Source: Micavibrio sp. UBA7689 (lineage in GTDB: Bacteria > Pseudomonadota > Alphaproteobacteria > Micavibrionales > Micavibrionaceae). From it: a stretch of 64,000 bases of DNA. The translations under genes were made by a program, and so were the position numbers. The stretch is taken from positions 27,098-91,097 of the forward strand of contig DLGR01000017.1 of the NCBI GenBank assembly GCA_002482805.1, in the 5' to 3' direction. Below, in pieces: positions 53,911 to 62,940 of the stretch (positions are counted from its first letter, which is position 1; every line of letters begins with the position of its first letter). The notes under the pieces were generated by a model. That model was not told where the DNA came from, did not search any database, and saw nothing but the letters and a program-made list of their open reading frames with translations.

Positions 53911-54459
53911 TCAACTGACCAGATCGCAGGTGCGTCGGATGGCCTGATAAACGCGGGTAATATTGATAGGCGCGATTTCCACGGCAGGACGGCCTTTTGT
54001 CCAGCGCTCCGATACAACGTTGAAGGCAGGACCGACTGTACCGCCCAGGTAACTGTCTACCTGAGCGATTTCCACTGACATAATGGAAGAATTCCTGCCC
54101 GTGTATACTTCCGCACTGTATTCAAGTTCCCATTTTTTCAAGGGCTTTCCACCCTTGTCTTGCCACTCAAGTCTCAAGCCCTTATCAGAATGCTCATCGT
54201 ATTTTCCGATGGTGACAGCATAGCGATCTGTATCCTGTTCGGGGATGCTGTAACGCGTGATCTCCATTTCATAGTCCGCGGGCATGGCGGCCTTTGCAAC
54301 GCTTACCGCGCATTTTGCGTATGCGGGAAGTTCTTCGAATTTTACATCGATGAAAGGAGAGATTTTTTTGCTTTGTGAAACCAGCATCTGCGCCTCGGCC
54401 GCTTGGACCACACACAATGCAAATGCGGCGATGCCGGAAAAAAGTGCATTAAGCTTCAT
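53911..54459 (-). CDS. Paralogous family protein C, exported, Cys pair C50/C178
   Basis: 182 residues with a signal peptide cut near AEA-Q (residue 23). The core is LPAYAKCAVSVAKAAMPADYEMEITR, then LRLEWQDKGG and KKWELEYSAE, ending RRTCDLVS. It has C50 in the first helix and C178 near the end, likely joined in the oxidising periplasm. It is the clearest member of the local family. Gene spacing to the 170-residue gene is 3 bases. Confidence 0.65.
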   Translation of the reverse strand: MKLNALFSGIAAFALCVVQAAEAQMLVSQSKKISPFIDVKFEELPAYAKCAVSVAKAAMPADYEMEITRYSIPEQDTDRYAVTIGKYDEHSDKGLRLEWQDKGGKPLKKWELEYSAEVYTGRNSSIMSVEIAQVDSYLGGTVGPAFNVVSERWTKGRPAVEIAPINITRVYQAIRRTCDLVS

Positions 54460-54462
54460 CGA

Positions 54463-54975
54463 TCAACCTATTTTGGGAGACATGCATTTAATCACATCGT
54501 TCATAAGTTTTAGCGCGTGGTCCCGAACCTCTTGCGTTTGTTGTGGCGTTGTATAGCCGGAACTGCGGTCGGTATAGATCTTGTACGGCAAATCCAATCT
54601 GGTTTTATCCATCTGCACGGTGGTGGAAGCATCGTCGAATTTCATGGTGGCGACATTGGGCGAACGAAAGCCCATGCTTACTTTTACCGACAAAGTGTCT
54701 TTCGTAGCCGTATCAGAACGGAGCATGATACGGGATTCCCGTATGGTTGTTCCGTCACCTTGCGTATAGACGAAATGGTAGCTTTTGACGCCGTTTGTCA
54801 GGGGATATACGCCGAAAGCTTTTTTCGCACCCTGGGGCGCGTTATCGTCCACAACTTCCATGGCACAGTCCCGCAGGCGTTCATCTTGGGCTTTTTGAGC
54901 CGGGGTTTGGGCCTCTGCGGCCTGCGCCGCACCCATAAAAACGGCGGCAGTCATAAGAGTTCGGGCAATTTTCAT
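54463..54975 (-). CDS. Paralogous family protein D (distant), exported, Cys pair C37/C164
   Basis: 170 residues with a signal peptide cut near AEA-Q (residue 22). It shares the layout with proteins A and C: a Cys in the first helix (RLRDCAMEVV) and another near the end (VIKCMSPKIG), with beta-rich sequence between. The MP and LxWxDxG words are missing, so relationship is inferred from architecture and adjacency. It is the first gene of the four-gene group. Confidence 0.55.
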   Translation of the reverse strand: MKIARTLMTAAVFMGAAQAAEAQTPAQKAQDERLRDCAMEVVDDNAPQGAKKAFGVYPLTNGVKSYHFVYTQGDGTTIRESRIMLRSDTATKDTLSVKVSMGFRSPNVATMKFDDASTTVQMDKTRLDLPYKIYTDRSSGYTTPQQTQEVRDHALKLMNDVIKCMSPKIG

Positions 54976-55082
54976 GGCATTCTGATATCATGAGATTTAA
55001 TATTATGTCAATAAATACCCATTCGGTGGGCCGTTTTACATGCCCCCTTCCCCTTAACCATTCCAGCCTTTAAACAAAAAGC

Positions 55083-56231
55083 ATGATTATCCAGACCCAA
55101 GAACAGCTTAACCAGTTATGCGCCGACCTTTCCAAGGGGCCGTACCTGACCATTGATACGGAATTCCTGCGTGACAAAACCTATTTCCCGCGCCTGTGTC
55201 TGCTCCAGATGGCGGGGCCGAATGTGGATGCCGCCGCGATAGACCCGTTCATCGAAGGGCTTGATTGGGCACCCATCAAAGATTTGATGGCGAACCAGAA
55301 TGTTTTGAAGGTGTTTCACGCGGCACGTCAGGACCTCGAGATTTTCTATCATCTGTACAAAGTTCTGCCGACGCCGATTTACGACACGCAGGTCGCAGCC
55401 ATGGTATGCGGATTCGGAGACCAGGTGGCCTATAACGCGCTGGTGCGCGAATTGACGGGGCGCGAGCTGGAAAAAAACGCGCAGTTCACCGATTGGTCGC
55501 GCAGACCGTTATCGCCAAAACAAATCCGTTACGCGCTGGACGATGTTGTGTATCTACGCGACGTGTATGAAAAACTGCACGAGCGGTTGACCAAACAAGG
55601 CCGCGAAGAATGGGTGTTCGAGGAGATGAAGATTTTGAATTCTCCCAGAACTTATCAAAACCCGCCCGAAGAATCATGGAAGCGCATCAAGGTGCGTTCC
55701 GATAAATCCGATGTTTTGATGATATTGAAGGCATTGGCAGCGTGGCGTGAGGAAGAAGCCGTGCGCAAGGATGTGCCGCGGTCCCGCATTTTAAAAGACG
55801 AAACCATTGCCGATATCGCGATGTATAAACCGCGCGATGATGACTCGTTGCAGCAGATCAGAAGCCTTCCGTCCGACATAGCGCGCGGCAAGATCGGCAA
55901 ACAGGTTTTGGAGATTATCAACGCGGCTTTGGATTCCCCGCGCGAAAACTGGCCCAAGGCCGAACGCAAGGAACCTTTTCCCAAACACGCGGCAGGAACG
56001 CTCGAAATGCTCAAGATGCTCCTTCGTATCAATTGTTCCGAAGCGGATGTGGCGGCGAAACTCGTCGCGGATTCCGAAGATCTTGAAACGCTCGCCGTTG
56101 AAGCCAATCCCGATATCGCAGCCTTGCACGGCTGGAGAATGGAAGTGTTCGGGAAAGATGCGCTGGATCTCAAGAGCGGCAAGATCGCTCTGCGCCTTGA
56201 AAAAGGCCGCGTTAAAAAGGTGCTGATTTAA
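55083..56231 (+). CDS. rnd: Ribonuclease D
   Basis: 3'-5' exoribonuclease of tRNA maturation, 382 residues. DEDD motifs: LTIDTEFLRD, FHAARQDLEIF and YALDDVVYLRDVY. An HRDC domain lies at about residues 200-285 (LKALAAWREEEAVRKDVPRSRIL). The last hundred residues are less conserved. It converges on the ROK kinase with a 3-base gap. Confidence 0.94.
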   Translation: MIIQTQEQLNQLCADLSKGPYLTIDTEFLRDKTYFPRLCLLQMAGPNVDAAAIDPFIEGLDWAPIKDLMANQNVLKVFHAARQDLEIFYHLYKVLPTPIYDTQVAAMVCGFGDQVAYNALVRELTGRELEKNAQFTDWSRRPLSPKQIRYALDDVVYLRDVYEKLHERLTKQGREEWVFEEMKILNSPRTYQNPPEESWKRIKVRSDKSDVLMILKALAAWREEEAVRKDVPRSRILKDETIADIAMYKPRDDDSLQQIRSLPSDIARGKIGKQVLEIINAALDSPRENWPKAERKEPFPKHAAGTLEMLKMLLRINCSEADVAAKLVADSEDLETLAVEANPDIAALHGWRMEVFGKDALDLKSGKIALRLEKGRVKKVLI

Positions 56232-56234
56232 CTT

Positions 56235-57245
56235 TTAATCGTTTTTATCCCAGAGCCATGCGGCACCACGCACGCCCGATGAATCCCCGTGGATGGGCGA
56301 CTTGAGTTTCGTGTGCACGAAATCCGAAAACACATACTGACCCCACAGGCGCGGCACATCGTCATACAACGCGGCAACGTTGCTCATGCCCCCGCCCAAG
56401 ACGATCACATCAGGATCAACCAGATCGATCACCACAGACAATGCGCGCGCAAGGCGGTCGGCGAAACGCTGATACGCCGCTATGGCCTTTGGCTCGCCTG
56501 CTTTCATGTTGGCAATAATATCATGCGTGCCCAGCTCTTCGCCCGTCACGCGCGCGTAGTCGCGTTTAAAGCCCGTACCCGAAATCCATGTTTCCTGACA
56601 GGACGGTTTTCCGCAGTAGCAATATTCACCGGGATATTCGGCCCAATTCTTATTGCTCGTCGTCATAACGATTTTCTTGTCCGTCGGCGGAACGGGGATT
56701 TTAAACGGGTTGGGCAAACCATCGGGCGCGTAGCAACGCGGATATGGCAACGGGTTGTGCCCCCATTCGCCCGCGATGCCGTTTCGTCCCGTCACCGGTT
56801 TTCCATCCACCACCAAACCGCCGCCGCAGCCCGTGCCGATGATAACGCCGAACACTATCTTTGCGCCCTGCGCAGCGCCGTTGACCGCTTCTGACACTGC
56901 AAAGCAATTCGCGTCGTTTTCGATGCGCACCCCGCGCCCCAACAATTTTTCCAGATCCTTTTTCATCGGCTTGCCGATCATCCAGAGCGAATTGGAATTC
57001 TTGATAAGGCCCGTGTCTTGCGAGATGGAACCCGGAATACCGATACCTATCGTGCCGTTGGCACCGACATGGGTTTCGGCCTCGTCGATCAGATCTTTAA
57101 AAGATTGCAGACTCGCCGCGTAATCATCGCGCGCCGTGGTTATGCGTTTGCGAAACAGCTCCTTGTCGTTCGATGCGTCCAGCGCGATAATTTCGGTTTT
57201 TGTGCCGCCGAAATCAATGCCTATGCGCACGGAAGATTTGGACAT
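56235..57245 (-). CDS. ROK-family sugar kinase, probable fructokinase
   Basis: 336 residues. ATP loop IGIDFGGTKTEI, the catalytic Asp in ENDANCFA, GTGCGGG and the zinc site with GHNPLP, then C-Y-C-G-K-P-S-C. Zinc ROK kinases include fructokinase (Mak) and N-acetylglucosamine/N-acetylmannosamine kinase. With polyol dehydrogenases and a phosphomannose isomerase upstream in the same operon, fructose (or mannose) is the likely substrate, giving fructose-6-phosphate. Confidence 0.85.
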   Translation of the reverse strand: MSKSSVRIGIDFGGTKTEIIALDASNDKELFRKRITTARDDYAASLQSFKDLIDEAETHVGANGTIGIGIPGSISQDTGLIKNSNSLWMIGKPMKKDLEKLLGRGVRIENDANCFAVSEAVNGAAQGAKIVFGVIIGTGCGGGLVVDGKPVTGRNGIAGEWGHNPLPYPRCYAPDGLPNPFKIPVPPTDKKIVMTTSNKNWAEYPGEYCYCGKPSCQETWISGTGFKRDYARVTGEELGTHDIIANMKAGEPKAIAAYQRFADRLARALSVVIDLVDPDVIVLGGGMSNVAALYDDVPRLWGQYVFSDFVHTKLKSPIHGDSSGVRGAAWLWDKND

Positions 57246-57247
57246 GC

Positions 57248-57838
57248 TTATTTCTTCAGCAAAGCGGAATGGGGTTTTACGCCAAAGCCATAACGATCGA
57301 CATGTTCGGCCTGAATTTCCGCATAGAGCTTCGCGGATTGGAATTCGATTTCGGAGGTCAGGGGATATGTGGGTCGTTCGTTGGAATCAAGAAGGCGTAT
57401 ATTATCTTTTTCGCGGCAGGTGCCCGTTTGCGTTTCCACGACGGTTACGGGCTCATCGGAAGAATTGATCATACAATGCACGGAGCCCTGCGGCAGCGAA
57501 AGCGAGCCGCCCGCATACACATCATAACGCGCGCCGTTCAGGATTACCGTGAGAATGCCGTCACGCACATCCCATAATTCAGCGCGGCCGCGGTGGCGTT
57601 GCAGGGATAGCATGTAACCTGGTTTGACCGTGATTTGCTTGATGCAGACATCGCCGCCGCCAGAGTGTCGCGCCTCGATCACGTGGTTGCTGCCCCACGG
57701 AGAATCCACATCCTGCCCCGATTCATAATCGGCGGAATCGTCTTCAATCCGGTATGATTCCACAGCCTCGATTTCCCGCTTGTTTTCGGGGTTTTCGAAG
57801 TCGTAATGGGGGTTCCATTCAGAATTAAACTTGGTCAT
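57248..57838 (-). CDS. Cupin phosphomannose isomerase (type II, isomerase domain only)
   Basis: A 196-residue cupin. The metal and substrate motif LQRHRGRAELWDV and a second His near SVHCMINSS match the isomerase part of type II phosphomannose isomerases (usually fused to a GDP-mannose pyrophosphorylase). Here it stands alone and interconverts mannose-6-P and fructose-6-P. The ATG at 57838 was chosen; a TTG at 57862 would add eight residues and overlap the previous gene. It lies 2 bases upstream of the ROK kinase. Confidence 0.75.
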   Translation of the reverse strand: MTKFNSEWNPHYDFENPENKREIEAVESYRIEDDSADYESGQDVDSPWGSNHVIEARHSGGGDVCIKQITVKPGYMLSLQRHRGRAELWDVRDGILTVILNGARYDVYAGGSLSLPQGSVHCMINSSDEPVTVVETQTGTCREKDNIRLLDSNERPTYPLTSEIEFQSAKLYAEIQAEHVDRYGFGVKPHSALLKK

Positions 57839-57854
57839 ATATCCAGTCAGAGTC

Positions 57855-58805
57855 TTATGCAAACTTCTGCTCGGGAGCAGATATGCGCGTGATGTTGATC
57901 TGAGCCAGATATTGATCTACTTCGGCGCGCATGGGAAGGGCTGTTTGTGCCCCGACCTTTGTGCAGGCCAAAGAACCCGCCACAGAGGCCTCTTTGAAGG
58001 CATCTTCCAGCGATTTTCCCTGATCGAGCGCGGCTGTCAGGTATCCGGTATAGGCATCCCCCGCCCCTACCGTATCTATCGGTTTGATTTTCAAAGGCGA
58101 AACCATATAGGTGCCTTCGTTCGATGTAACGATCGAGCCTATGCCGCCCATTGTGACAACCGTGACAATATTGAAACTGTTGTGCAGTTCCTGCGAGAAA
58201 GCAGTTTTGTCATGCGTTTGCATGCTGAACATTTTTCCGACCGCATCGGCTTCGTGTTCATTCAGAATGATGACGTCTAGATTTTTCAAAAGTTCGGCGC
58301 TGAGCGGTTTGTCGGCCGGCGCAAAGTTCATAACGGTGCGGGCACCTTTTGCCTTGGCGCGCAGGATCAGTTCCTCGGTTTCTTTCATCGGCAATTCGCC
58401 CTGAACCAGAACGGTCGTATCTTTGGTCAGAACGGAATCCGGAATCGTGTCTTGTTTCGCCAAAAGATTGGCGCCCTGCGAGACGACAATTTTGTGTTTT
58501 CCATCTGCGTCGTTGATAAAGATGGTGGCTAGGCCCGACGGAACGTCTTCGAGCATTTTCACGCCCGATACATCGACATTGTTTACGGCAAGGTTTTTGT
58601 ACATCTGGCGTCCGTGACCACCGTCACCCAGCGCACCATAGAATTTTACAACCGAGCCTGCGCGCGCGGCGGCTACGGCCTGATTGGCACCTTTGCCTCC
58701 GGGTGCTTCGTCATGCCTGTCGAGAAATATTACCTGATCATGCGGGGGCAAATCCGCCTGATGGAAAAAGATGTCGAGCACGTTCGAGCCGAATACAACG
58801 ATCAT
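57855..58805 (-). CDS. PfkB-family carbohydrate kinase (ribokinase-like)
   Basis: 316 residues. The N-terminal APGGKGANQAVAAARAG is the sugar-binding PfkB motif, and DTVGAGDAYTGYL carries the catalytic Asp and the anion hole of the ATP site. This is the ribokinase pattern, but in this operon of hexitol enzymes it may act on a ketose or pentose. It lies between the second dehydrogenase and the isomerase and is transcribed in the same direction. Confidence 0.87.
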   Translation of the reverse strand: MIVVFGSNVLDIFFHQADLPPHDQVIFLDRHDEAPGGKGANQAVAAARAGSVVKFYGALGDGGHGRQMYKNLAVNNVDVSGVKMLEDVPSGLATIFINDADGKHKIVVSQGANLLAKQDTIPDSVLTKDTTVLVQGELPMKETEELILRAKAKGARTVMNFAPADKPLSAELLKNLDVIILNEHEADAVGKMFSMQTHDKTAFSQELHNSFNIVTVVTMGGIGSIVTSNEGTYMVSPLKIKPIDTVGAGDAYTGYLTAALDQGKSLEDAFKEASVAGSLACTKVGAQTALPMRAEVDQYLAQINITRISAPEQKFA

Positions 58806-58846
58806 AATACTATTCCTGTTTTAATATTGTCCTTCGGACGGTGCGA

Positions 58847-60352
58847 TTATGCGCCCGCCAGATATTCCTCAAGGGTTTTCTTCGCGCCTTTTTCGTGAAG
58901 CGAAGTCAACGCATCGCGCACCGCGCCGATCAGTTTGCCGTTCAAGCCGACATCACCGAAGATTTCATCGAGACCAAGTACGCCCGTAGGATCTTTCGGT
59001 TCCACCTTGATGCGGTCCTGCATTTTTGCTTTCGCGGGATCTTTGATTTCGATCAGTTCGTTGGTTTCATCCACGCCCGACAGATAACGGAACCAGCCCG
59101 CCAGCGCCAAAGCGGCGAATTTGATCGAGCCGCCGTTTTCGAGTTGATAACGGATGCAGGGCAAAATGGCGTTCGGGATTTTTTGCGATCCGTCTTCGGC
59201 CAAACGCTGCACCTGATCGCCGATTGCCTTGTTGGCAAAGCGTTCGATCAATTTGTCTTTGTATTTGTCGAGATCGATACCCGGCACATCAGGCACGGAC
59301 GGCGTGATGTCCTTGTCCATATAGGTGCGCACGAATTTCGCGATCAGCGGATCCGCCATCGCGAGGTCAACGCGGCGGTAACCCATCAGGTAGGAAATAT
59401 AAGAAAGCGCGGAGTGCGAACCGTTCAAAAGGCGCACTTTCATTTTTTCGTAGGGCTCGACGTCTTTTACCAACTGCACGCCGACTTCTTCGAATGCGGG
59501 ACGACCGTTGCAGAATTTATCTTCGAGAACCCACTGGCGGTAGTCTTCGCAGACCACGGGCCATTTGTCCTGAATGCCATATTCGTTTTCGATGAGGTCA
59601 ACAATTTCGGGCGTGGTCACAGGCGTGATGCGGTCCACCATGCAGTTGGGGAACGATACTTCGGCCTTGATCCAGTCAGCGAGTTCTTTGCTGATCTGGG
59701 TTGCGAATTGGAGGACGAGTTTTTGCGTGAGATGGCCGTTGCCGGGAAGATTGTCGCACGACATGACCGTAAAGGGTTTCATGCCTGCCTTACGGCGGCG
59801 TGCCAGCGCATTCACGATATAGCCGTAAGCCGTTTTCGGATTTTCCGGAGATTCCAGATCGCTTTTGATATTGGGATTGGTCAGATCCAGATCGCCCTGC
59901 TGGTTGTAGCAGTAGCCTTTTTCCGTGATGGTCAGGGAGAGAATTTTCACATCAGGATCCATCAGGCGTTCAACAACCGCCATCGGGTTTGCGGGCGCAT
60001 GGTGCATTTCCTTGATGCCGCCGCAGATTTTCAGTTCATCGCCGTTGGTTGTTCTTTCAAGAATGCTGTAGAGCACGTCTTGTTCATTCATCGCCGTGAC
60101 GTTGGCGGAATCGCTGGGCAGCATGCCGACGCCTGAGATCATCCAGTCAGAGGGATTTTTTTGCATCAGATCGTGAATGTACAAAGCCTGGTGCGAACGG
60201 TGGAAGCCACCGACGCTCATGTGGACAATGCCGCATTTCAGGGCGTTTCTGTCATAGGTCGGACGGGCAATGGAGGAAGGTATGTTCCCGAGGTTTTGTG
60301 CGTTCAGGCGCATGGGATTACCTTGTGCTTTCTTTTGTGCGGATTCTGGCAT
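58847..60352 (-). CDS. Mannitol dehydrogenase-family oxidoreductase (copy 2)
   Basis: A 501-residue NAD-dependent polyol dehydrogenase with an N-terminal Rossmann domain (CGIVHMSVGGFHRSHQALYIHDL) and the catalytic block KMKVRLLNGSHSALSYI, where Lys and His are the active residues of this family, then GYRRVDLAM. Mannitol 2-dehydrogenase, mannonate and altronate oxidoreductases share this fold. The substrate is not readable; mannitol to fructose fits the kinases downstream. It shares family with the 549-residue gene 31 bases upstream. Confidence 0.87.
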   Translation of the reverse strand: MPESAQKKAQGNPMRLNAQNLGNIPSSIARPTYDRNALKCGIVHMSVGGFHRSHQALYIHDLMQKNPSDWMISGVGMLPSDSANVTAMNEQDVLYSILERTTNGDELKICGGIKEMHHAPANPMAVVERLMDPDVKILSLTITEKGYCYNQQGDLDLTNPNIKSDLESPENPKTAYGYIVNALARRRKAGMKPFTVMSCDNLPGNGHLTQKLVLQFATQISKELADWIKAEVSFPNCMVDRITPVTTPEIVDLIENEYGIQDKWPVVCEDYRQWVLEDKFCNGRPAFEEVGVQLVKDVEPYEKMKVRLLNGSHSALSYISYLMGYRRVDLAMADPLIAKFVRTYMDKDITPSVPDVPGIDLDKYKDKLIERFANKAIGDQVQRLAEDGSQKIPNAILPCIRYQLENGGSIKFAALALAGWFRYLSGVDETNELIEIKDPAKAKMQDRIKVEPKDPTGVLGLDEIFGDVGLNGKLIGAVRDALTSLHEKGAKKTLEEYLAGA

Positions 60353-60382
60353 GTTTTTCTCTGTCTAGTGTCTTAAGGGTAA

Positions 60383-62032
60383 TTAGGGCATACCGACACT
60401 AGGAGTACCGGGCGAAGAGTCAAAATCTTTTTTGTCCCGATTTACGAAATTCAACAATGCCGAAGGCATATGGTCGTCTTCAATATCCTTGAAATGCTCT
60501 TCCACGCGCTCTGTAAAGCGCGGTTCCGTGCCCATCTGACCCCAAATAGTGGTTTCGCTGAAGATAACCGCCATTGCGTTCTTGTTATCGCGGACCAGAG
60601 CAGGGAATTTCATCGCGCCGCCCTTTTCATCGTTCGGAAGATCCACGTCCAGACCTTTTTCTCTCTGGCGCGTAACTGCGGGCATCTGCGAAGGCAGATA
60701 ACCGTCATCGGTCAATTTGGATGTGTATTGGAGCCAAGCGGCCGTCGCAAAGTTAACGCAATCCGAAGGCAGATTATGGGACAGGGCTTTCTTACCTGTT
60801 TCCAAGAAGCGCTGGCCGACTTTGTCAACGCCGTTGCGGGCCAATCTGGTAAGCGGGTCACAAACGAATTCGTTATCAAGTCTGTAAATGACTTCTGCTT
60901 TGAATTTGTTGTAGTCAGTGCCTTCAAGAGGTTCGAGTGTAGCAATGACCTCATCCATAAACTGGCTTACGAATTCGCGCACATTCCGATCTTTCATCGC
61001 TTCGTGCGAATATTTGTAACCCATCTGGTGACCTACAACTCCGAGAGCCATGTGCGCACCGTTTAGAACGGACACTTTCATATGCTCATACGCACCGACC
61101 TTAGGAGAAAGTCTTGCTCCTATTTCTTTGTCTGCGAATTTCATGATACCGGAATCACGGAAAACTTGTCCTATAGGGCCTTCACGCTCACTCAAATCTT
61201 CAATAACGAACGGAATTTTCGGCATTGGTTCGGTCAGGACAGGGTTGCTGTCTACAACGCCAAGTGCCTTTATCTCTGCCGTGTGATTTTCACTCTTGCT
61301 TGGGGTGATGCGGTCAACCATCGTTGTCGGGAAAGGCACGTTGTTCGCAATCCAGGCCGGCAGTTCCGGATCAACATGCACCGCGTAACCTGCAAGAGCG
61401 GTTCTTAGTTTTGCAGCGTTGTTCGGAAGGTTGTCGCAAGAGACAATGACGGGCGGTGCGATGCCGTTCAGACGTCTGTAATTCAAGGAATGGGCCAGAA
61501 GACCAAGCGTGGAAAGTTCGGGATTGCTGGGGTCAAGACAGTTTTTAATATCTTGATGGTCAATATCAAGGCCTTCTTTGCCGATGTAATAACCTTTTTG
61601 CGTAACGGTCAGTGTAATGATCTTGATAGAAGGATCGGCAGCCGCCGTAATCATTTCCTGCGCGTTTTCACGCGCACAGATAATTTTTCGCACACTTCCT
61701 ATAATTTCATGATCTTCAACCCCGACGCCTTTGGTTGTCAGGCAGTACAAACCGTTTTGCGGCATAAGATCGTTTTTGATGGTGGGAGAGCGAAGGCTCG
61801 CTCCGATAATACCCATGTTTAAAGGCTCGTTATTGTCGGACGCCTTGTTCATGATGTCATGCGCCATTTTGGCGAGGTGCGCGCGGAAGAAGTTAGACGG
61901 GCCTATATGAAAGATGCTGGTCTGAACGTCATCAAGAAGATAACGCGGCCTGTCGAAAACATTAGGGACTTCCCACAAATTGTCTTCATTCAGGGACACG
62001 GGATCCCCTTGAGTTTTGGCAGCATTGAGCAT
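60383..62032 (-). CDS. Mannitol dehydrogenase-family oxidoreductase (copy 1)
   Basis: 549 residues, the first gene of the operon. N-terminal SIFHIGPSNFFRAHLAKMAHDI is the Rossmann motif and KVSVLNGAHMALGVVGHQMGYKYSHEAM the catalytic block. It diverges from copy 2 by a longer C-terminal region (about 50 residues) and is not a recent duplicate. Two such enzymes side by side suggest two polyol substrates. A 224-base leader with a candidate promoter lies upstream. Confidence 0.85.
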   Translation of the reverse strand: MLNAAKTQGDPVSLNEDNLWEVPNVFDRPRYLLDDVQTSIFHIGPSNFFRAHLAKMAHDIMNKASDNNEPLNMGIIGASLRSPTIKNDLMPQNGLYCLTTKGVGVEDHEIIGSVRKIICARENAQEMITAAADPSIKIITLTVTQKGYYIGKEGLDIDHQDIKNCLDPSNPELSTLGLLAHSLNYRRLNGIAPPVIVSCDNLPNNAAKLRTALAGYAVHVDPELPAWIANNVPFPTTMVDRITPSKSENHTAEIKALGVVDSNPVLTEPMPKIPFVIEDLSEREGPIGQVFRDSGIMKFADKEIGARLSPKVGAYEHMKVSVLNGAHMALGVVGHQMGYKYSHEAMKDRNVREFVSQFMDEVIATLEPLEGTDYNKFKAEVIYRLDNEFVCDPLTRLARNGVDKVGQRFLETGKKALSHNLPSDCVNFATAAWLQYTSKLTDDGYLPSQMPAVTRQREKGLDVDLPNDEKGGAMKFPALVRDNKNAMAVIFSETTIWGQMGTEPRFTERVEEHFKDIEDDHMPSALLNFVNRDKKDFDSSPGTPSVGMP

Positions 62033-62143
62033 TGATTACACAGACCCTCATTATTCATTCTTATAAAGAAAAACCTATTACCGTACCGCTTACCTACAGG
62101 ACGTAATTCCTGCAACACCACATTATGTTATATATGAAAATTA

Positions 62144-62172
62144 CTATTAATTATTAAATAGCTAAAAATCAA
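62144..62172 (-). promoter_or_regulatory. Candidate promoter of the polyol operon
   Basis: On the minus strand TTGATT (62167-62172) and TAATAG (62144-62149) are 17 bases apart, in an AT-rich gap. The leader to the first gene is about 110 bases and holds a CAGGA-N6-TCCTG inverted repeat at 62098-62113 that could be an operator. No regulator gene is adjacent. Confidence 0.4.
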
Positions 62173-62256
62173 GGAAAATACTTAACGCAGGTGCGAAATG
62201 ACAAGCCCTGGATCTAATATAATATATTGTTATTAAAGAGAAATCAGAGATATCCC

Positions 62257-62940
62257 CTATTTGATAATTTCTTTGATCAGAGGAATGGAGACGCTTTTCT
62301 TCTCGATCAGGGCCAAATGGTCCAAATCCTCGACTATCCGCCGCGCCTCTTCAAACGAGCGCTCCATGTGGGACAATATATAGGACACGACTTCTTGGCT
62401 GACCCGTAGTTGCCGGTCATTAAAAAGCTTAACCAGTATGGAACTCAGCAAAACATCATCAGGTTCGCGTATCGCAACGGCCGGCGCGGCGCGCAAACGT
62501 GATGCCAGATCGGGCAATGCGAACGATCTGCGCACGGGCGGCTCCACCAGCGTCATGAGGATGGAGCGTTTTTCTTCCTTGAAAAGATTGTAGAGATGGA
62601 AGAGCCCCTTCTCGTTCTCGACATTGCCGATCAATTTATCCGCGTCTTCCAAAATCACATGCTTCGCGGCGGACGCGATATGGCGAATGGATTCATCGTT
62701 CAATGTGTCCGGGCGTACACACGCGGCGTTTGATCTTTCGCCCCACACAGCGGCGAGATGCGATTTGCCCGAGGCAACGGGGCCATAGAGCATGAGTATC
62801 GGCGCGGGCCATTCGGGCCAGAGATCTATCCATGCGACAGAATCCTGATTGTTCGGCGCGATCAAAAAATCATCGCGGCCCATCGCCGTGCGATGACCGA
62901 GATCGAAAGGTATCTGTTTGCTTTTGGATGCTTCAGACAT
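62257..62940 (-). CDS. hda: DnaA regulatory inactivator Hda/HdaA
   Basis: A 227-residue AAA+ protein related to DnaA that triggers hydrolysis of DnaA-bound ATP at the replication fork. The N-terminal QIPFDLGH is a beta-clamp binding motif, and GPVASGKSHLAAVWG is the Walker A loop. No DNA-binding domain IV is present, as in HdaA of Caulobacter. It overlaps the upstream permease by 8 bases; perM-hda neighbourhood is common. Confidence 0.92.
   Translation of the reverse strand: MSEASKSKQIPFDLGHRTAMGRDDFLIAPNNQDSVAWIDLWPEWPAPILMLYGPVASGKSHLAAVWGERSNAACVRPDTLNDESIRHIASAAKHVILEDADKLIGNVENEKGLFHLYNLFKEEKRSILMTLVEPPVRRSFALPDLASRLRAAPAVAIREPDDVLLSSILVKLFNDRQLRVSQEVVSYILSHMERSFEEARRIVEDLDHLALIEKKSVSIPLIKEIIK

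Noticed and set aside
58841..60136. 431-codon plus-strand frame opposite the mannitol dehydrogenase-family gene
   Set aside because: Shadow frame rich in His, Phe and Arg; the minus-strand gene has all family motifs.
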